64,000 nucleotides of DNA from Paralithodes platypus (taxonomy: Eukaryota > Arthropoda > Malacostraca > Decapoda > Lithodidae). The DNA is taken from positions 28,609,558 through 28,673,557 of the forward strand of contig CM064485.1 of NCBI GenBank assembly GCA_032716605.1, written 5' to 3'. Shown piece after piece: positions 31,525 through 42,055 of this stretch. Position numbers and translations under genes: made by a program. The notes below the pieces were generated by a model that saw nothing but the letters and a program-made list of their open reading frames with translations, had not been told where the DNA came from and searched no databases. Position 1 is the first letter of the stretch; every line of letters begins with the position of its first letter.

Positions 31525-32379
31525 GGTTAGATTAATGATAAAATACGAGTATAACTTCATTTTAACCCTCGTGGCCCGGGCTGGTCCTCCAAAGGACGGA
31601 GGTCGTATCCGGGCGATCTGGCCGAAAAACGTCTAGGCCTAGGCTACCGTATTTTTGTTTATTTTAACTGCTAGAAATTTCCCATGCATCTATAAACGTA
31701 GTGCGGTTTTCAATCTGTAGACTGGCATTGAGTAGAGCTCTGTAAGTCAACTGGTTCAGTTGTGATGACGATTTCAGTGGAGCGAATTTTGCCGCAATGT
31801 TGACAATATCGGAGCTTTTCAGACACTAATTTCGTCTTACGTCACAACAATAACATTGATCCGACGTCTCCTTATTGTTTTCGGAGGTGCGGTGATGCAA
31901 CGATCGGCTTTGTTTACATGCGTCGGACGCACGGCGTTCAGACCAAGCTTAACCCTCCAGCCCCGGGGGCTATAGCTTACGACTGTGCTCCGGTACCGGG
32001 TGTTTTGACGATCTTTGGCCTATGTTAACTACTCTGTAATATGTTAACTACTCTGTAAGTCAATGAATATGTCATGTAATGTTGTGAATAAAAAAGAATA
32101 ATGTTCCACAAACCTTCCTCTGTCGAATGGCGTTGAGTAGAGGTCTCTAGCCCCTCTGGTTGCATAATGGTGAGCGCGGGAAGACGAGTGCTTTTCGGCG
32201 GCAAATTCTTCCCGCGTTCGGACGCGTCGCCTCGGCCATGGCTACGACGCACCTAGCCGCTCGCCGCGCCAAAGTATTTATCTCCCTTAGACGATTTTAG
32301 TGTTTGATATTGAGAATGTGATGTTTATTTGATATTTTCTAGTTATTTTGAGGCCAATTATATAAAATATGTTTATTAG

Positions 32380-33068
32380 GGTATCACTGTCACTGATATT
32401 GCTAATTTTCACTCGATACCGTACATTTTATTAGTAATTGAGGTAGCTTATTGTTGTATTAGGCACTGATTATTCGTTATCACAGGTGTTTATTATACTT
32501 TGGCCATCAAATATTAGGTCTTGTGTCACTTTCACTTTGACAAATATGCTTTAGAGAGTGTCACTGTCACTGATAATGCTCATTTTCACTCGATACCGTA
32601 CATTTTATTAGTAATTGAGGTAGGTTATTGTTGTATTAGGCACTGATTATTCGTTATCACAGGTGTTTATTATACTTTGGCCATCAAATATTAGGTCTTG
32701 TGTCACTTTCACTTTGACAAATATGCTTTAGAGAGTGTCACTGTCACTGATAATGCTCATTTTCACTCGATACCGTACATTTTATTAGTAATTGAGGTAG
32801 GTTATTGTTGTATTAGGCACTGATTATTCGTTATCACAGGTGTTTATTATACTTTGGCCATCAAATATTAGGTCTTGTGTCACTTTCACTTTGACAAATA
32901 TGCTTTAGAGAGTGTCACTGTCACTGATAATGCTCATTTTCACTCGATACCGTACATTTTATTAGTAATTGAGGTAGGTTATTGTTGTATTAGGCACTGA
33001 TTATTCGTTATCACAGGTGTTTATTATACTTTGGCCATCAAATATTAGGTCTTGTGTCACTTTCACTT
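32380..33068. repeat. 177-bp tandem repeat inside piggyBac, about four copies
   Basis: The landmark TGATAATGCTCATTTTCACT recurs with start points 32394 (variant), 32571, 32748 and 32925: a period of exactly 177 bp. The last three copies look nearly identical, the first is diverged. Each unit contains repeated TGTCACT/TTCACTTT words. It lies between the transposase stop codon and the left terminus. Confidence 0.95.
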
Positions 33069-33336
33069 AGTTATATGATTTGTAAACGTTTTATATACAA
33101 TTTATTGTGTCTTTTTTCACTGATTATATATTTCTATAGGTTCTAATCATATGAATGTCACTTGGTATATACATATGTGTCACTTTCACATATTATTATG
33201 GTGTAATTGTATTTGTATCAATGTTCTCATAATACATGACTTTTGTATTACAATACATTGGTTTTCTTCCACTTTTTGCCTATATATAATTATAGTGTAC
33301 ATATTGTCATTTTATTTGGCAATTTCAGTATGATTA

Positions 33337-36209
33337 TTAGAACTCCAGCTTGGAGTGGTAATCAAAGAAGCAATCTACAGCACAGAGTGCCACCTTGCAC
33401 TCCACACACTCCAGGGTTGACTTTTTACCTGACCTCGGCTTCACCCTGCTGTTGTAGCAGACATGGCACCGCTTCTGCTGTGTTCTTCCGGATTCATTCT
33501 GAGGCAGGGAACCAAGCCTGTGCCTAATCAAGTATTGAGCACACTGCAAGCGGTCAATAACGGCGGGCCCAGGATGTGCCACTGCCCTCTGTGGCATAGC
33601 ATACTTCTCCAGGAGCTCCGTCAACACCTGCTTTTGGAACCTCCGCAGGCTATTGAACTTCATGGGTGTGTTCACATTCCGAAGCTTGTATATGTTGTAG
33701 GCATTCAGAACTGACATGTCCACCATATGCAGAAAGAACTTTTTGTACCATCTGCACGAGGTACGCAGGCAGTCAATGAAGCCTATCTGCATGTCGGACT
33801 TGTCCACCAGCCTCATGTTGATGTTGTAGTCCAGGACAGCATCGGGCTTGGTCACCCTGGCCTGGGTGCGGCGATCCACCTTGCCAGTCTCCACCATTTC
33901 CCCCTTGTGGATGGTGGTCAGGAGGTTGACCTTCCGCTGGTCGTGCCAGTGGATAGCCAGAATGGGCCCCGACTTCTTCTTGAACACATCACCTTTTTTG
34001 GTCTTTGGAGGGAAAGGTGGCATGCCCTTCCTTTTCCCTCGTACTGTGCCTACAGTCCCCGTCTTGCGCTCATGCAGGTACTGTGAGAGAGTGGGGGACG
34101 TGTAATAATTGTCCGTGTAGAGGACGTGATTCTTATGAAAGTAGCGGTCCATCATGGCTTGCACCACTGCTCCGCCAAAGCCAATGAGGGGTCCACAAGC
34201 AAGTCCCCTTCCTTCCCGCTGTAGACCAGGAAGTCCAGGACATAGCCAGTTTGGCAGTCGCACAGCACAAAGAATTTTATGCCAAAGCGATGTCTTTTTG
34301 AGGGGATGTACTGCCGGAAGCTGAGTTTTCCCCGGAACAGCACAAGAGACTCGTCAATGACGACCTTGCGGAAGGGCTTGAAGTAGGAGGTGAAGCGTTC
34401 TCGCATCATCTCATACAACGTCCTAATCTTCCACAGCTTGTCTGGGAGGTGGACGTCAAGGTTGGTGACAAGATGGAGCGCTGCGAGGATATCAAGGTAC
34501 CGGTCGCGAGACATATATTTCCCGAAGGCAGGGGTGGATATCAGATCATTGGTGATCCAATAGTCAGGCAACCTATGCTTCTTGACATGAGGCATTAGCA
34601 TGGTGAGTGCCAGGAACACCATGAACTCTTTATGAGTCACTGGGGTCCACTGCCTCATGTGGCCCTTGGTCACCTTTCCCAAAAAGTGGACCTGGAATTG
34701 GTGCTGCTTATTTGTCTCTTTGACAACATAGCCTACCACCTCCTCATCAAAGAAGGCCTCAAACAGTTCGTGTGGTGGAGCATTGGGGCCTGCAGGAAAA
34801 TTGGGGGTAACGCCTGAACCCTCCAGTACCTCATCAAAAGCTGGCACATCAGGGTTGTATGCATCCTCATCAACTACGTCTTGCCACTGAAAAACGTAGA
34901 ATGGGTCTTGTCTACGCTGACGAGGAGCTCCAGCTGGTGGCCCAGCACGCCCACGGCCAACTCGGGAGGCGCGCGCCCTAGGGCGGCGAGGGCGGCGGCC
35001 AGGGCGGTGGGCAGCACGACGCCGGGCCAAGCGGATGGGTCGAGGGTCGTCGATGTCCATATAGTCATCGTCAGAGTGGTCATCTTGCCCTGACGGTGGA
35101 CCTATGTAATCATGGCCAGAGTCTTGAGAGAGGTGCCCTTCATCATCAGTGGCCCCCACATAATCTGGCGGGGAACCAGTGATGCGTGGGCGGCGTGCGG
35201 GTGGGCGAGGTGGGGAAGGAGTGGCAGGTGAGGCTGTGTCCCCCCGAGGTCCCGGGCTCCTTGGCCTGCGACGAGTGACAGAAAGCAATGTTTCACTGTC
35301 ACTAGGGCCAGGTATTGGTGATGCGAGCTCAAAGACTTCTTCAGGAAGACATGTTGAAGGCGGGAGAGGTGGGGAGGACCGTGGGGAAAGTTGCGGGGAC
35401 GTATGGCTGGGGCCGGCCGGGGTGGACGCCGCGGGAGCCTCGAACAAAACTCTCTTACTTTTCTTAATTTTCTTGGTATATTTCCTACCTTTCCCCTTTT
35501 CGGCAGCAGTATGTCTCCTGTCGGGGGACCTAGGAGGCAAATAGGCCGAAAGTGTGGGGTCCTCAACCCTTGGCAATGGTGGGGGTGGTGGGGAAGAATG
35601 CGGGGCATCCGGGTCATCTTGGGTGGCGTGGGTAGATAAGGGAGACAATGGTGGACGAGAAGGGTCACCACGCTGACCCTCACTCACAGCCTCATCCTCA
35701 CCAAGTAGTTTTGCTTGTTCCCTAGCTGCCGCGGCCGCCTTCTCAAGTATTTTCTGCTTATACAAATGTAGCTTGAAAGGCGATTTACCTGGGGAAGGGC
35801 TTGGCGTCGTGTCACTTAAGCGAAATTTGGTGAGTGACCTTGAACTCTCCCACTCGCTCACTCTCTCAAGTTCACTGTCTTTAGGTAAACCAGCTTCCTC
35901 AACAACTGGTACATCACCTTCATCACTCTCATCACTGTCATGTTCTCTCGCAAATCCCAGGAATTGCTCTTCTTTATCACTCTCATGGCCATAATCACTC
36001 GACTTATAATTACTGGAGTCGTCACTGACTTCATCATCAACATTATGCTTGGCATCAGCTCGCTCATAAAGTCTCAATGTCGTCTCAATACCTCCGGGAG
36101 ATAACACATTTAGGCGATGGCGTCGGGGTAAGGCGCGACGAACAAGCAAGGGCGTCGTAGGAAGCACGGTATCGGACACAGCGGAATCACTATTTGGCGT
36201 ACTGTCCAT
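33337..36209 (-). pseudogene. piggyBac transposase (one frameshift)
   Basis: I start at the ATG at 36209, because codons upstream of it belong to the terminal repeat region. The N-terminal ~400 residues are acidic, Ser/Pro-rich and low-complexity, ending with a basic Arg/Gly segment. The DDE domain then begins (TKEFMVFLALTMLMPHVKKH, DYWITNDLISTPAFGKYMSR). Catalytic Asp candidates are DESLVLFRGKLSFRQYIPSK (first), LYTDNYYTSP (second) and VLDYNINMRLVDKSD (third region). The C-terminus is a Cys-rich finger, CHVCYNSRV then CVECKVALC. A frameshift near 34180-34190, after GKEGDLLVDP, splits it into frames 36380-34152 and 34263-33337. The enzyme cuts and pastes at TTAA and would plausibly mobilise the MITEs in this window. 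Confidence 0.9.
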
Positions 36210-36516
36210 GATGGCGTCGGGGTAGATACTGTTGCTGTGGCGGAGTTTACGCCTGGTGGCGCCACCTACCGTCCCACGATACCGAAAATGTACGCGCGGC
36301 ATTCGAAAGCACGCATGCAAGCAATGGGCGTTCAAGAGCCCTTCCGGGTTGCGCGGGCCGAGGTTGTTATGGGCGTTCAAGAGCCCATCCGGGTTGGAGG
36401 GGTTAATAGGCTTTCAAGCTTACGGATTTTAATAGGACACCCGGGTACCGGCCCATCTGCCGCGGTTGCCTTTTAAAAGGACAGCCGGGCTGGAAGGGTT
36501 AATGTCACCATTTTTT

Positions 36517-36650
36517 TGTAAATATCTGAAGATAAATATGGAATCTATATGCTCTAAAGATCATATGAAAATGTGTTTTAACCCTCGGCAAAACCTAATA
36601 AAAAAAGTACAGTATGGTACTAAAATGTCTTTCGTAACAAGGTTGTCAAT
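36517..36650. repeat. Dispersed repeat family R2
   Basis: The sequence running from GAAGATAAATATGGAATCTA to CGTAACAAGGTTGTCAATAC recurs at about 52328-52430, 53690-53815 and 53830-53945. Non-coding, no clear termini. Confidence 0.75.
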
Positions 36651-36724
36651 ACTCTACTATAGACAGCACCGATTTGTATATTCACCATTTTCCTTCGTCT
36701 CCCGAGGTAGTAAGGACATGTATG

Positions 36725-37240
36725 CTAGAGGTTAGGTGAGAGTTAGTTTTATATTCCATGCACTAGGTACTAGGGACATATACTAGGTGTTAGGTGAGGG
36801 TTAGTTTTGTATCCCATGTACTAGAGACATAAACTAGGTGTTAGGTGAGGGTTAGTTTTGTATCCCATGTACTAGGTACTAGGAACATATACTAGGCGTT
36901 AGTTTTGTATCCAACGTACTAGGTACTAGGGAAATATACTAGGTGTTAAGTGAGGGTTAGTTTTGTATCCCACATACAGTGACATACTAGGTGCTAGTAA
37001 CATATACTAGATGTTATGTGAGGGTTAGTTTTGTATCCCATGTACTGGGTCTAGGTTAGGTTCTTTGGTTAGGTTAATGACAAGGGGTCAGCTGGTAGGT
37101 ATGGAATAGGCTAAGTACTAGGAACATTTACTACAGGTCTGGCAGGTAAGGATTACTCTTGTATCCCACGTACTAGGTAGTTGTAGGTGTTAGGTGAGGG
37201 TTAGTCTTGTAGCCAATATACTAGGTCTAGGTTACTGGGT
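36725..37240. repeat. Degenerate minisatellite
   Basis: A unit of about 55-65 bp containing GTTAGGTGAGGGTTAGTTTT and TACTAGGTACTAGGGACATA recurs roughly eight times with substitutions and length changes. No gene is here. Confidence 0.85.
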
Positions 37241-37520
37241 ATTTATGATTTTCAAAACCGCTACCGTACGTTTTCGATAAATCAGGTTTTAGGCAATGGG
37301 TTTGCAATTTGGGATAACCTGGGTAAAAAATCAGTGGTTCTAAATATCATAAACTACAACATAGAATAGGTTTTGATTCACTAAAGTGGAAGGTGTCGCG
37401 CTGAACAATTACGATAACCTGACCCAAATTTCGAAAATACTGTACGTTACTCTCTTTTTCCACTCTTAAAACCCGAGTCAACTTTTGCCAAAACTTTGCT
37501 CAGGTTTTCAAAAAAATCTG
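37241..37520. other. Non-coding spacer
   Basis: No coding signal or repeat recognised. It contains AAACCCGAGTCAACTTTTGC, a word that recurs near 39650-39720 and 52980. Confidence 0.5.
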
Positions 37521-37539
37521 GTTGTTGTTGTTGTTCCCT

Positions 37540-38258
37540 AAGCTGCCTGGCCGAACAGCCCCGAGTCCCTGAGGAAGGCCATGGCCACGATCGGGCTTTC
37601 CCACAGAGCTCTCATTGAGTGTAGATTGTGTTGTTGGCGTAAGTGGTTGTGTGAAATGCAGTCTTCTATGATGTGTTTAATGGTATGGGGTGCTGTGTTA
37701 CATCCCGGGCAGGCGTCGACAACGGAGTCATCCAGTCTCTTCTGATAGCTCAGGAGAGCTGGATGGTGTCCGCATCTCAGCCTGGCCAGGTGGACTCTGT
37801 CCTCGCGAGGAAGGGAGGATTCGGAAGGATGGATTTCGGGAGGTTGTGCATGCAGCTGCGTGTTGTCTGTGAGTGAGTGGATGGATCGGTGAGAGATATG
37901 AGTATGGATGTGCTTCTGGAAGTTGGTTCAGGGTGGGCAGGGAGGGAGAGAGGACAATAATTGTGTGATACCGTGTGCTGGGTGTTGTTTTGATATTTCT
38001 TGGTGTCTGTGGGTGTGTTGCCATGTAGTTTAGTGGGTGGTCTTGGTTCGTGGAGGCTGCTGCCAGGAATTGAGTGCCTCTCATGTCCAGATGGTCTTTG
38101 ACTTTGAGGATTTTGGTTTCTTCATGTAGGTAATCTGTGGGTGCAGTAGCTGTGCAGCCTGTAATGATCTTCAGGGCTTTGTTTTGAATAGTCTGTAAGG
38201 TCTTATGATGTGTTTCAGCTAGGTTAGAAGCCCAGGCTGGGCTTGCGTATTCCATCAC
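37540..38258 (-). pseudogene. LINE RT thumb and C-terminal zinc-finger region
   Basis: Begins MMEYASPAWASNLAETHHKT, with LQTIQNKALKIITGC, the usual post-RT segment of Jockey-type elements. After another frame change near 37740 it ends with a Cys/His motif, C-x2-C-x6-H-x4-?-C (CPGCNTAPHTIKHIIEDC), and the residues GLFGQAA before a stop. The motif is nucleic-acid-binding in related LINEs (inference). Confidence 0.65.
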
Positions 38259-38364
38259 TGATCTTATGTATTGTTTATATACTGTGGTGGTAGTTTCTTT
38301 GTTGTGTCCAAATTTTGTGTGAGCAAGTGACCTGAGGGCGTTAAGTCTGGGTGTCAGTTTCTTT

Positions 38365-39186
38365 TTAATGTTGTGGGTGCTGTATGAATGTCATATGAGT
38401 ATCATATGTTACTCCATGGATTTTGGGTGTGTGTGTATGTGTTAGGGGTGTGTTGTTTATGGTGAGTTGAGGGATGTATTCGTGTTCTCCTGTCCAACTT
38501 GTGAGCAGGGTTGCGGTGGATTTGGCTGGGGCTAGATTAAGTCTGTTTGTAGTGCACCAGCCATGTAGTGTGTTGAGATAGGGTTGAAGGAGATCTGTTG
38601 CTCTTTTTGGGTCATGGTGTGTGCATGTGAGTGTTATGTCATCTGCATAGGAGACTAAGTTTATTTGGGGCGTATTGGGTGTAGTTATATCGTGCATGTA
38701 CAGATTGAAGAGTGTGGGCGATAGGACGGATCCTTGTGGGACTCCGTTTGGAAAGTTTCTGATTTTAGATGACTGACGGCAAAAGATACTGTGTGCACAT
38801 CTGCCTGCTAGGAAGTTGGCCAGCCACCTTTTTGTGTTGTTGTGCATGTTTGTGTTGTAGATTTTGTTTGTTAGGTTGTGGCGGGGGATGGCGTCGAAGG
38901 CTTTACTAATGTCGAGTGTGGCTAATAGTGATCTGTGTGGTGGTCTAGCTGAGTTGATGCCGTCGAAAGCTCTTTGTGTAAGGTCTGTGAGAAGAGTGTT
39001 TGTGGAGTGCAGTGGCCTAAAGCCATGTTGTGTTGGAGCTAGGGGTAGGTCAGGTGTAATTAGTTGTAATACTAGGCGTTCCATGACTTTGGAGGGGGAG
39101 CAAAGGAGTGTGATGGGGCGGTGCGAAGAGGTAGCGTGGGGTCTTTGTTGGGTTTGGGGAATGTGATGATGATACCATGCTTCCAA
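38365..39186 (-). pseudogene. LINE reverse transcriptase
   Basis: Motifs in order: SHRPITLLCSPSKVMERLVL (fingers), LLATLDISKAFDAIPRHNLT (motif A), FPNGVPQGSVLSPTLFNLYM (motif B), and INLVSYADDITLTCTHHDPK (motif C, YADD). The catalytic Asp residues are all present. The protein continues upstream in a different frame (TIPDIWKHGIIITFPKPNKD, 39215-39150) and downstream in another (38258-37728), so at least two frameshifts have killed it. Fingers-to-thumb length is normal for non-LTR RTs. Confidence 0.85.
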
Positions 39187-39919
39187 ATGTCTGGTATTGT
39201 GTTGTGTGAATAGCTGTAGTTTGATATGTTAGTGAGTGTTTGTATGCCTTGTGGTCCCAGGTGTCTGAGGTGTATGCTTATGTTGTCTAGGCCACAGGCG
39301 GGTGAGTGCTTGAGATTGTTGATGATATGCTTTGTCTGGTGATTGGTGAAGGGTGTATAGTCAGGGTCTGTGGGGAATTGTCTCTTACGTCGGATGACAC
39401 GTCGGTCGTCTTTGTGAGGTTTTAGGTGGCTGACATGTGAGAAGTGATTGATGAGAGTGTTTGCTTGTTGTTTACATGAAGGAGTAGAGTCTGTTGTTGT
39501 GATTGCAGCATGTGATTGTGTTGTGTTGCTGTTGGAAAGTGTGATGCTGTTTAGTGTTTTGTAGAGTTTTTTGGGGTTTGTTTTGTGATCAAGTGTTTGT
39601 AGGAAGTTATTCCAATTTAGTTTTTGTTGGTTTTATGGGTTTGTAGCTAAATCTGAGCCAACTTTTGCCAAAACTTGGCCCGGGTTTTATGGGTTTGTAA
39701 ATCAAGAAAACCCGAGGCAAGTTTAGCTCAAATACGCTATTATCGCCGTTTTACGCATTACAGTAAACCCCCGCTAACTCGGACTCTTTTTAGTCGGAAA
39801 CCCACACTTCTCGGAATGGCATCGGCCTCTCGGAAATGTCCCTGTATATCTCGGAAATTTCCGAGTTGGACGGGATTTATGTCCGGTTTACAATGTTCTC
39901 TCACTCGGTTTTAAGTGAT

Positions 39920-40348
39920 TTAACCCTTGTCTAGCGGGGTGTTTTGGGCTCATTTGGGCATATTCAGGCCCTCCTGCATGATAAATCAAGCATCTGCATG
40001 AACAAAAATTATTTAGCAAAAAAATAGGCACTAAAAGCTTCAAAATGAGACCAGAACGAGCTACGTAGCACTCGTGGTTCTCTTGCAGTGGTGCCACGAA
40101 CATGGAAGTTTAGAATATATCGGTATATTTTTCCCAGCTATGCTCACTACTGGCTACACTGCCGGCCTCTCGAGAACACAGGGAACATGAGTTAATGGGC
40201 GGCGGTAAGCCCTGGGAGTCGGCTGTCTGGCCCGCTGCTCTCCCGGCCAGTTGCACTCGATTTTAACCCTTTAAAAGCCTTAATAATGCTCCTAACTTGC
40301 TGCAAATTGGTGCACGACTTAAGTCGAGTGCCGCTCTTTAAGGGTTAA
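39920..40348. mobile_element. TTAA MITE
   Basis: TTAA at 39920-39923 and 40345-40348, ends TTAACCCTTGTCTAGCGG and CGCTCTTTAAGGGTTAA. The start resembles that of the element at 20265 (TTAACCCATTCGTAGCGG). 429 bp, no coding capacity recognised. Confidence 0.7.
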
Positions 40349-40558
40349 GGATGAATAAGCCTGTGCCTTTTAATTATTGTGTTAATATTAATTAACAATA
40401 TTACAGTACGATGTACTGTACTGTCCCTGAAAACATAATAAGGTTCGTATTTGTCATTAATATGATGAATTTCACATGTATATAAAAAAAGAAAAAAAAA
40501 ATTATCTCAATTTTCTCTGACGCGGACTTTCCTCTTCTAATTCGGAATTTTCCCTGAT

Positions 40559-40908
40559 AATCTTCAAGGACACTACATCCGCCTTATTAGAAACAATTTA
40601 TTAGGGAAAATAGGGACCAATAGACTCGCCATATTGTTCTCATTATAGTCCGCATGGAGGAATTTCGTTATCGACACTTGAAAAAACCTGATTTCACAGA
40701 AAAATACACCAAAAAGCTGTCAAAGATGTCAAATAGCGGGGGTGTGGGGGCGGCAGCCCCCACCCATAATACTAGGATAGGTTAGGTAAGGTTGTTAGGT
40801 TAGGCTAATGTCCTTTCAAAGGGGTATAGGCTAGTAAACACTAGGATAGCCTATACCTGGTCAGAGGTAAGAAGAAGAAGAGTCCTGCTGTAGTCTCCTT
40901 GAATGTTA
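40559..40908. repeat. MITE family R1, copy 1
   Basis: Ends ATCTTCAAGGACACTAC and GTAGTCTCCTTGAATGTT are imperfect inverted repeats. Inside is the characteristic GCGGGGGTGTGGGGGCGGCA, followed by TTAGG-like strings, and CTTTCAAAGGGGTATAGGCT. An inverted copy is at 54655-55072 and partial copies occur throughout 51.4-54.4 kb. Confidence 0.75.
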
Positions 40909-41114
40909 CCTTTTCCCTCTCTTAAGTCGGACACAAGATGGCGGGAGGGATCAGGGGTGCGGGCATAGCCCTCTCTCTATGTATGAATCCTTCTCAACAT
41001 CCAGAGGGGCTGTGCTGATACTGTATACAGGTGCAGAGGGGACCGGTAGTGTACCAGGTCAACACTAGACAAGTATCGAGGGACCTCGTCACACAGAAAT
41101 CACACACAAGTTAA

Positions 41115-41750
41115 ATTTCTGTCACCATTCCTGCCTGGTCTATTTCATATATCGGGAAGACGCCTCGTCTTGGGAAGTACTCTGGCACAACCTCGCTACA
41201 ACACCTATTGTGCTACACTCTAATTAGCTGCGGAGATGTAGAGACCAACCCCGGCCCTAGTTCAACGTTGAAGAAACCTCACCACCAAACAAGTAAGGCA
41301 GACACCGACATTTCAACAGTCCCAAGCAGTAAAATTCGTTATAACAAACTGGGCAAACAGGCACCCCAGTCTCCCGTCACGCTTCAACTCCCAACCAAGA
41401 CCGCAGGGCAACCGCCAGCACAGTGCCAACACTCTACCTACTCAACATTACCCTCAACTGTATCATCACTACCACAGATATCGGTGACCCAAGTAACACA
41501 ACATGCAACCAGAACACCCAGAAAAGCAGGAAGCTCTAGCAAACACATCGACAATGAAGTAACAGCAACAAAGGCCAAGAACAAGGACAACATCAAACAA
41601 CAAATACAGGTAGGGGTGGGATGGGGGCAAGGGGGAGCCACATGTCCCCATCTCACGCGCCCACACCCCAGCAGCCGCTCACGGCGCTCAGCTGATCACC
41701 ACACCGCCAGACGTACGATGACCAGTAACAGGAAAATATGTACAGTATAG
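41115..41750 (+). pseudogene. LINE N-terminal region with 2A-like peptide and low-complexity linker
   Basis: The frame is open well upstream of the 2A motif, with no ATG visible, so the true start is unclear or lost. After the 2A motif comes a Ser/Thr/Pro/Gln-rich linker of about 130 residues with no recognised domain, ending with basic residues (TSNRKICTV) and a TAG at 41748-41750. The last Cys (ICTV) probably belongs to the first PHD-type finger, which continues in another frame from 41738, implying a small deletion or insertion near 41748. Confidence 0.6.
41235..41258 (+). other. 2A-like ribosome-skipping motif
   Basis: Codons read DVETNPGP, preceded by LISCG, matching the D-x-E-x-N-P-G-P consensus of 2A peptides. 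In such motifs the ribosome fails to form the Gly-Pro bond, releasing the upstream peptide. 2A-like sequences near the N-terminus are known in several non-LTR retrotransposons. The last codon is CCT at 41256-41258. Activity here is untested. Confidence 0.85.
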
Positions 41751-42055
41751 TGTGCGATATTGGATTCAACAAAAGGAGTACAACTTCACAATGTAGTAGT
41801 TGTAATGAAACAGTACACGATCGATGTACTTACGTTACTAGCAAAAAAGAAGTGGAATGCGATAAATGTAGGGAAGTAGCTATTAAAGGTCCTAAAATCA
41901 TTTGTGAAATATGTGAATCACTCATAACAAGAAAACAAAGGATCCTAAACTGTGTTAAGTGTAAACTGTAGCTCACATGAAGTGCATCTCTAAGAAGACC
42001 AACAGTGAAGAACGGGAATTCCTATGCAACATGTGTGCCTTGCATTCATTACCGA
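41738..42055 (+). pseudogene. LINE tandem PHD-type zinc fingers
   Basis: First finger: ICTV then C (frame change), CSSCNETVHDRC, and CDKC. Second finger: ICEICESLITRKQRILNCVK with C, then after a stop/frame change at about 41970, HMKC and LCNMC. The C4-H-C3 pattern matches PHD fingers, which some CR1/L2 LINEs carry before the endonuclease. The frame change after CVKCKL is present in both copies (41970 and 44258), so it predates their divergence. Confidence 0.7.

Larger units (their letters stand above)
31949..36406 (-). mobile_element. piggyBac transposon
   Basis: TTAA at both ends (31949-31952 and 36403-36406). The left end reads TTAACCCTCCAGCCCC and the right, inverted, TTAACCCCTCCAACCC. 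A transposase gene is on the minus strand (36209-33337) and a 177-bp tandem array sits between the gene 3' end and the left terminus. At 4.46 kb it is larger than the lepidopteran piggyBac. The gene carries one frameshift, so this copy is probably non-autonomous as read. Confidence 0.93.
31562..36502. mobile_element. piggyBac-type MITE split by a piggyBac transposon
   Basis: The left piece (31562-31948) and right piece (36407-36502) align with the MITEs at 13160-13647 and 50030-50537. The sequence across the junction (AAGCTTAATAGGCTTTCAA) matches AAGCTCACAGGCTTTCAA of the other copies once the insert is removed. Outer ends are TTAACCCTCGTGGCCCGGG and GGGCTGGAAGGGTTAA. Confidence 0.85.
37521..39650 (-). 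mobile_element. LINE (Jockey/LOA-like) with (AAC)n tail, 5'-truncated
   Basis: Minus strand. The 3' end is an AAC microsatellite (seen as GTTGTTGTTGTT at 37521). RT region 39650-38365, thumb/C-terminal domain 38258 to about 37540, ending with a CCHH-type motif (CPGCNTAPHTIKHIIEDC) and stop shortly after GLFGQAA. A 3' fragment of the same family lies at 48675-49176. Frameshifts near 39150 and 38300. Confidence 0.8.

Noticed and set aside
32380..33068. CRISPR-like array
   Set aside because: Direct tandem 177-bp units with no short repeat/unique spacer pattern, inside a eukaryotic transposon.
35102..35683. 193-codon minus-strand ORF over piggyBac
   Set aside because: Alternative frame of the low-complexity N-terminus of the transposase.
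37728..38258. Considered as a host gene because of its Pro/His/Ser-rich end
   Set aside because: Start matches the post-RT segment of a LINE, and it lies directly after the RT at 38365-39186.
41208..41210. Translation start at 41208
   Set aside because: The codon is TTG and the frame is open upstream; an ATG start is not visible, so no start is assigned.
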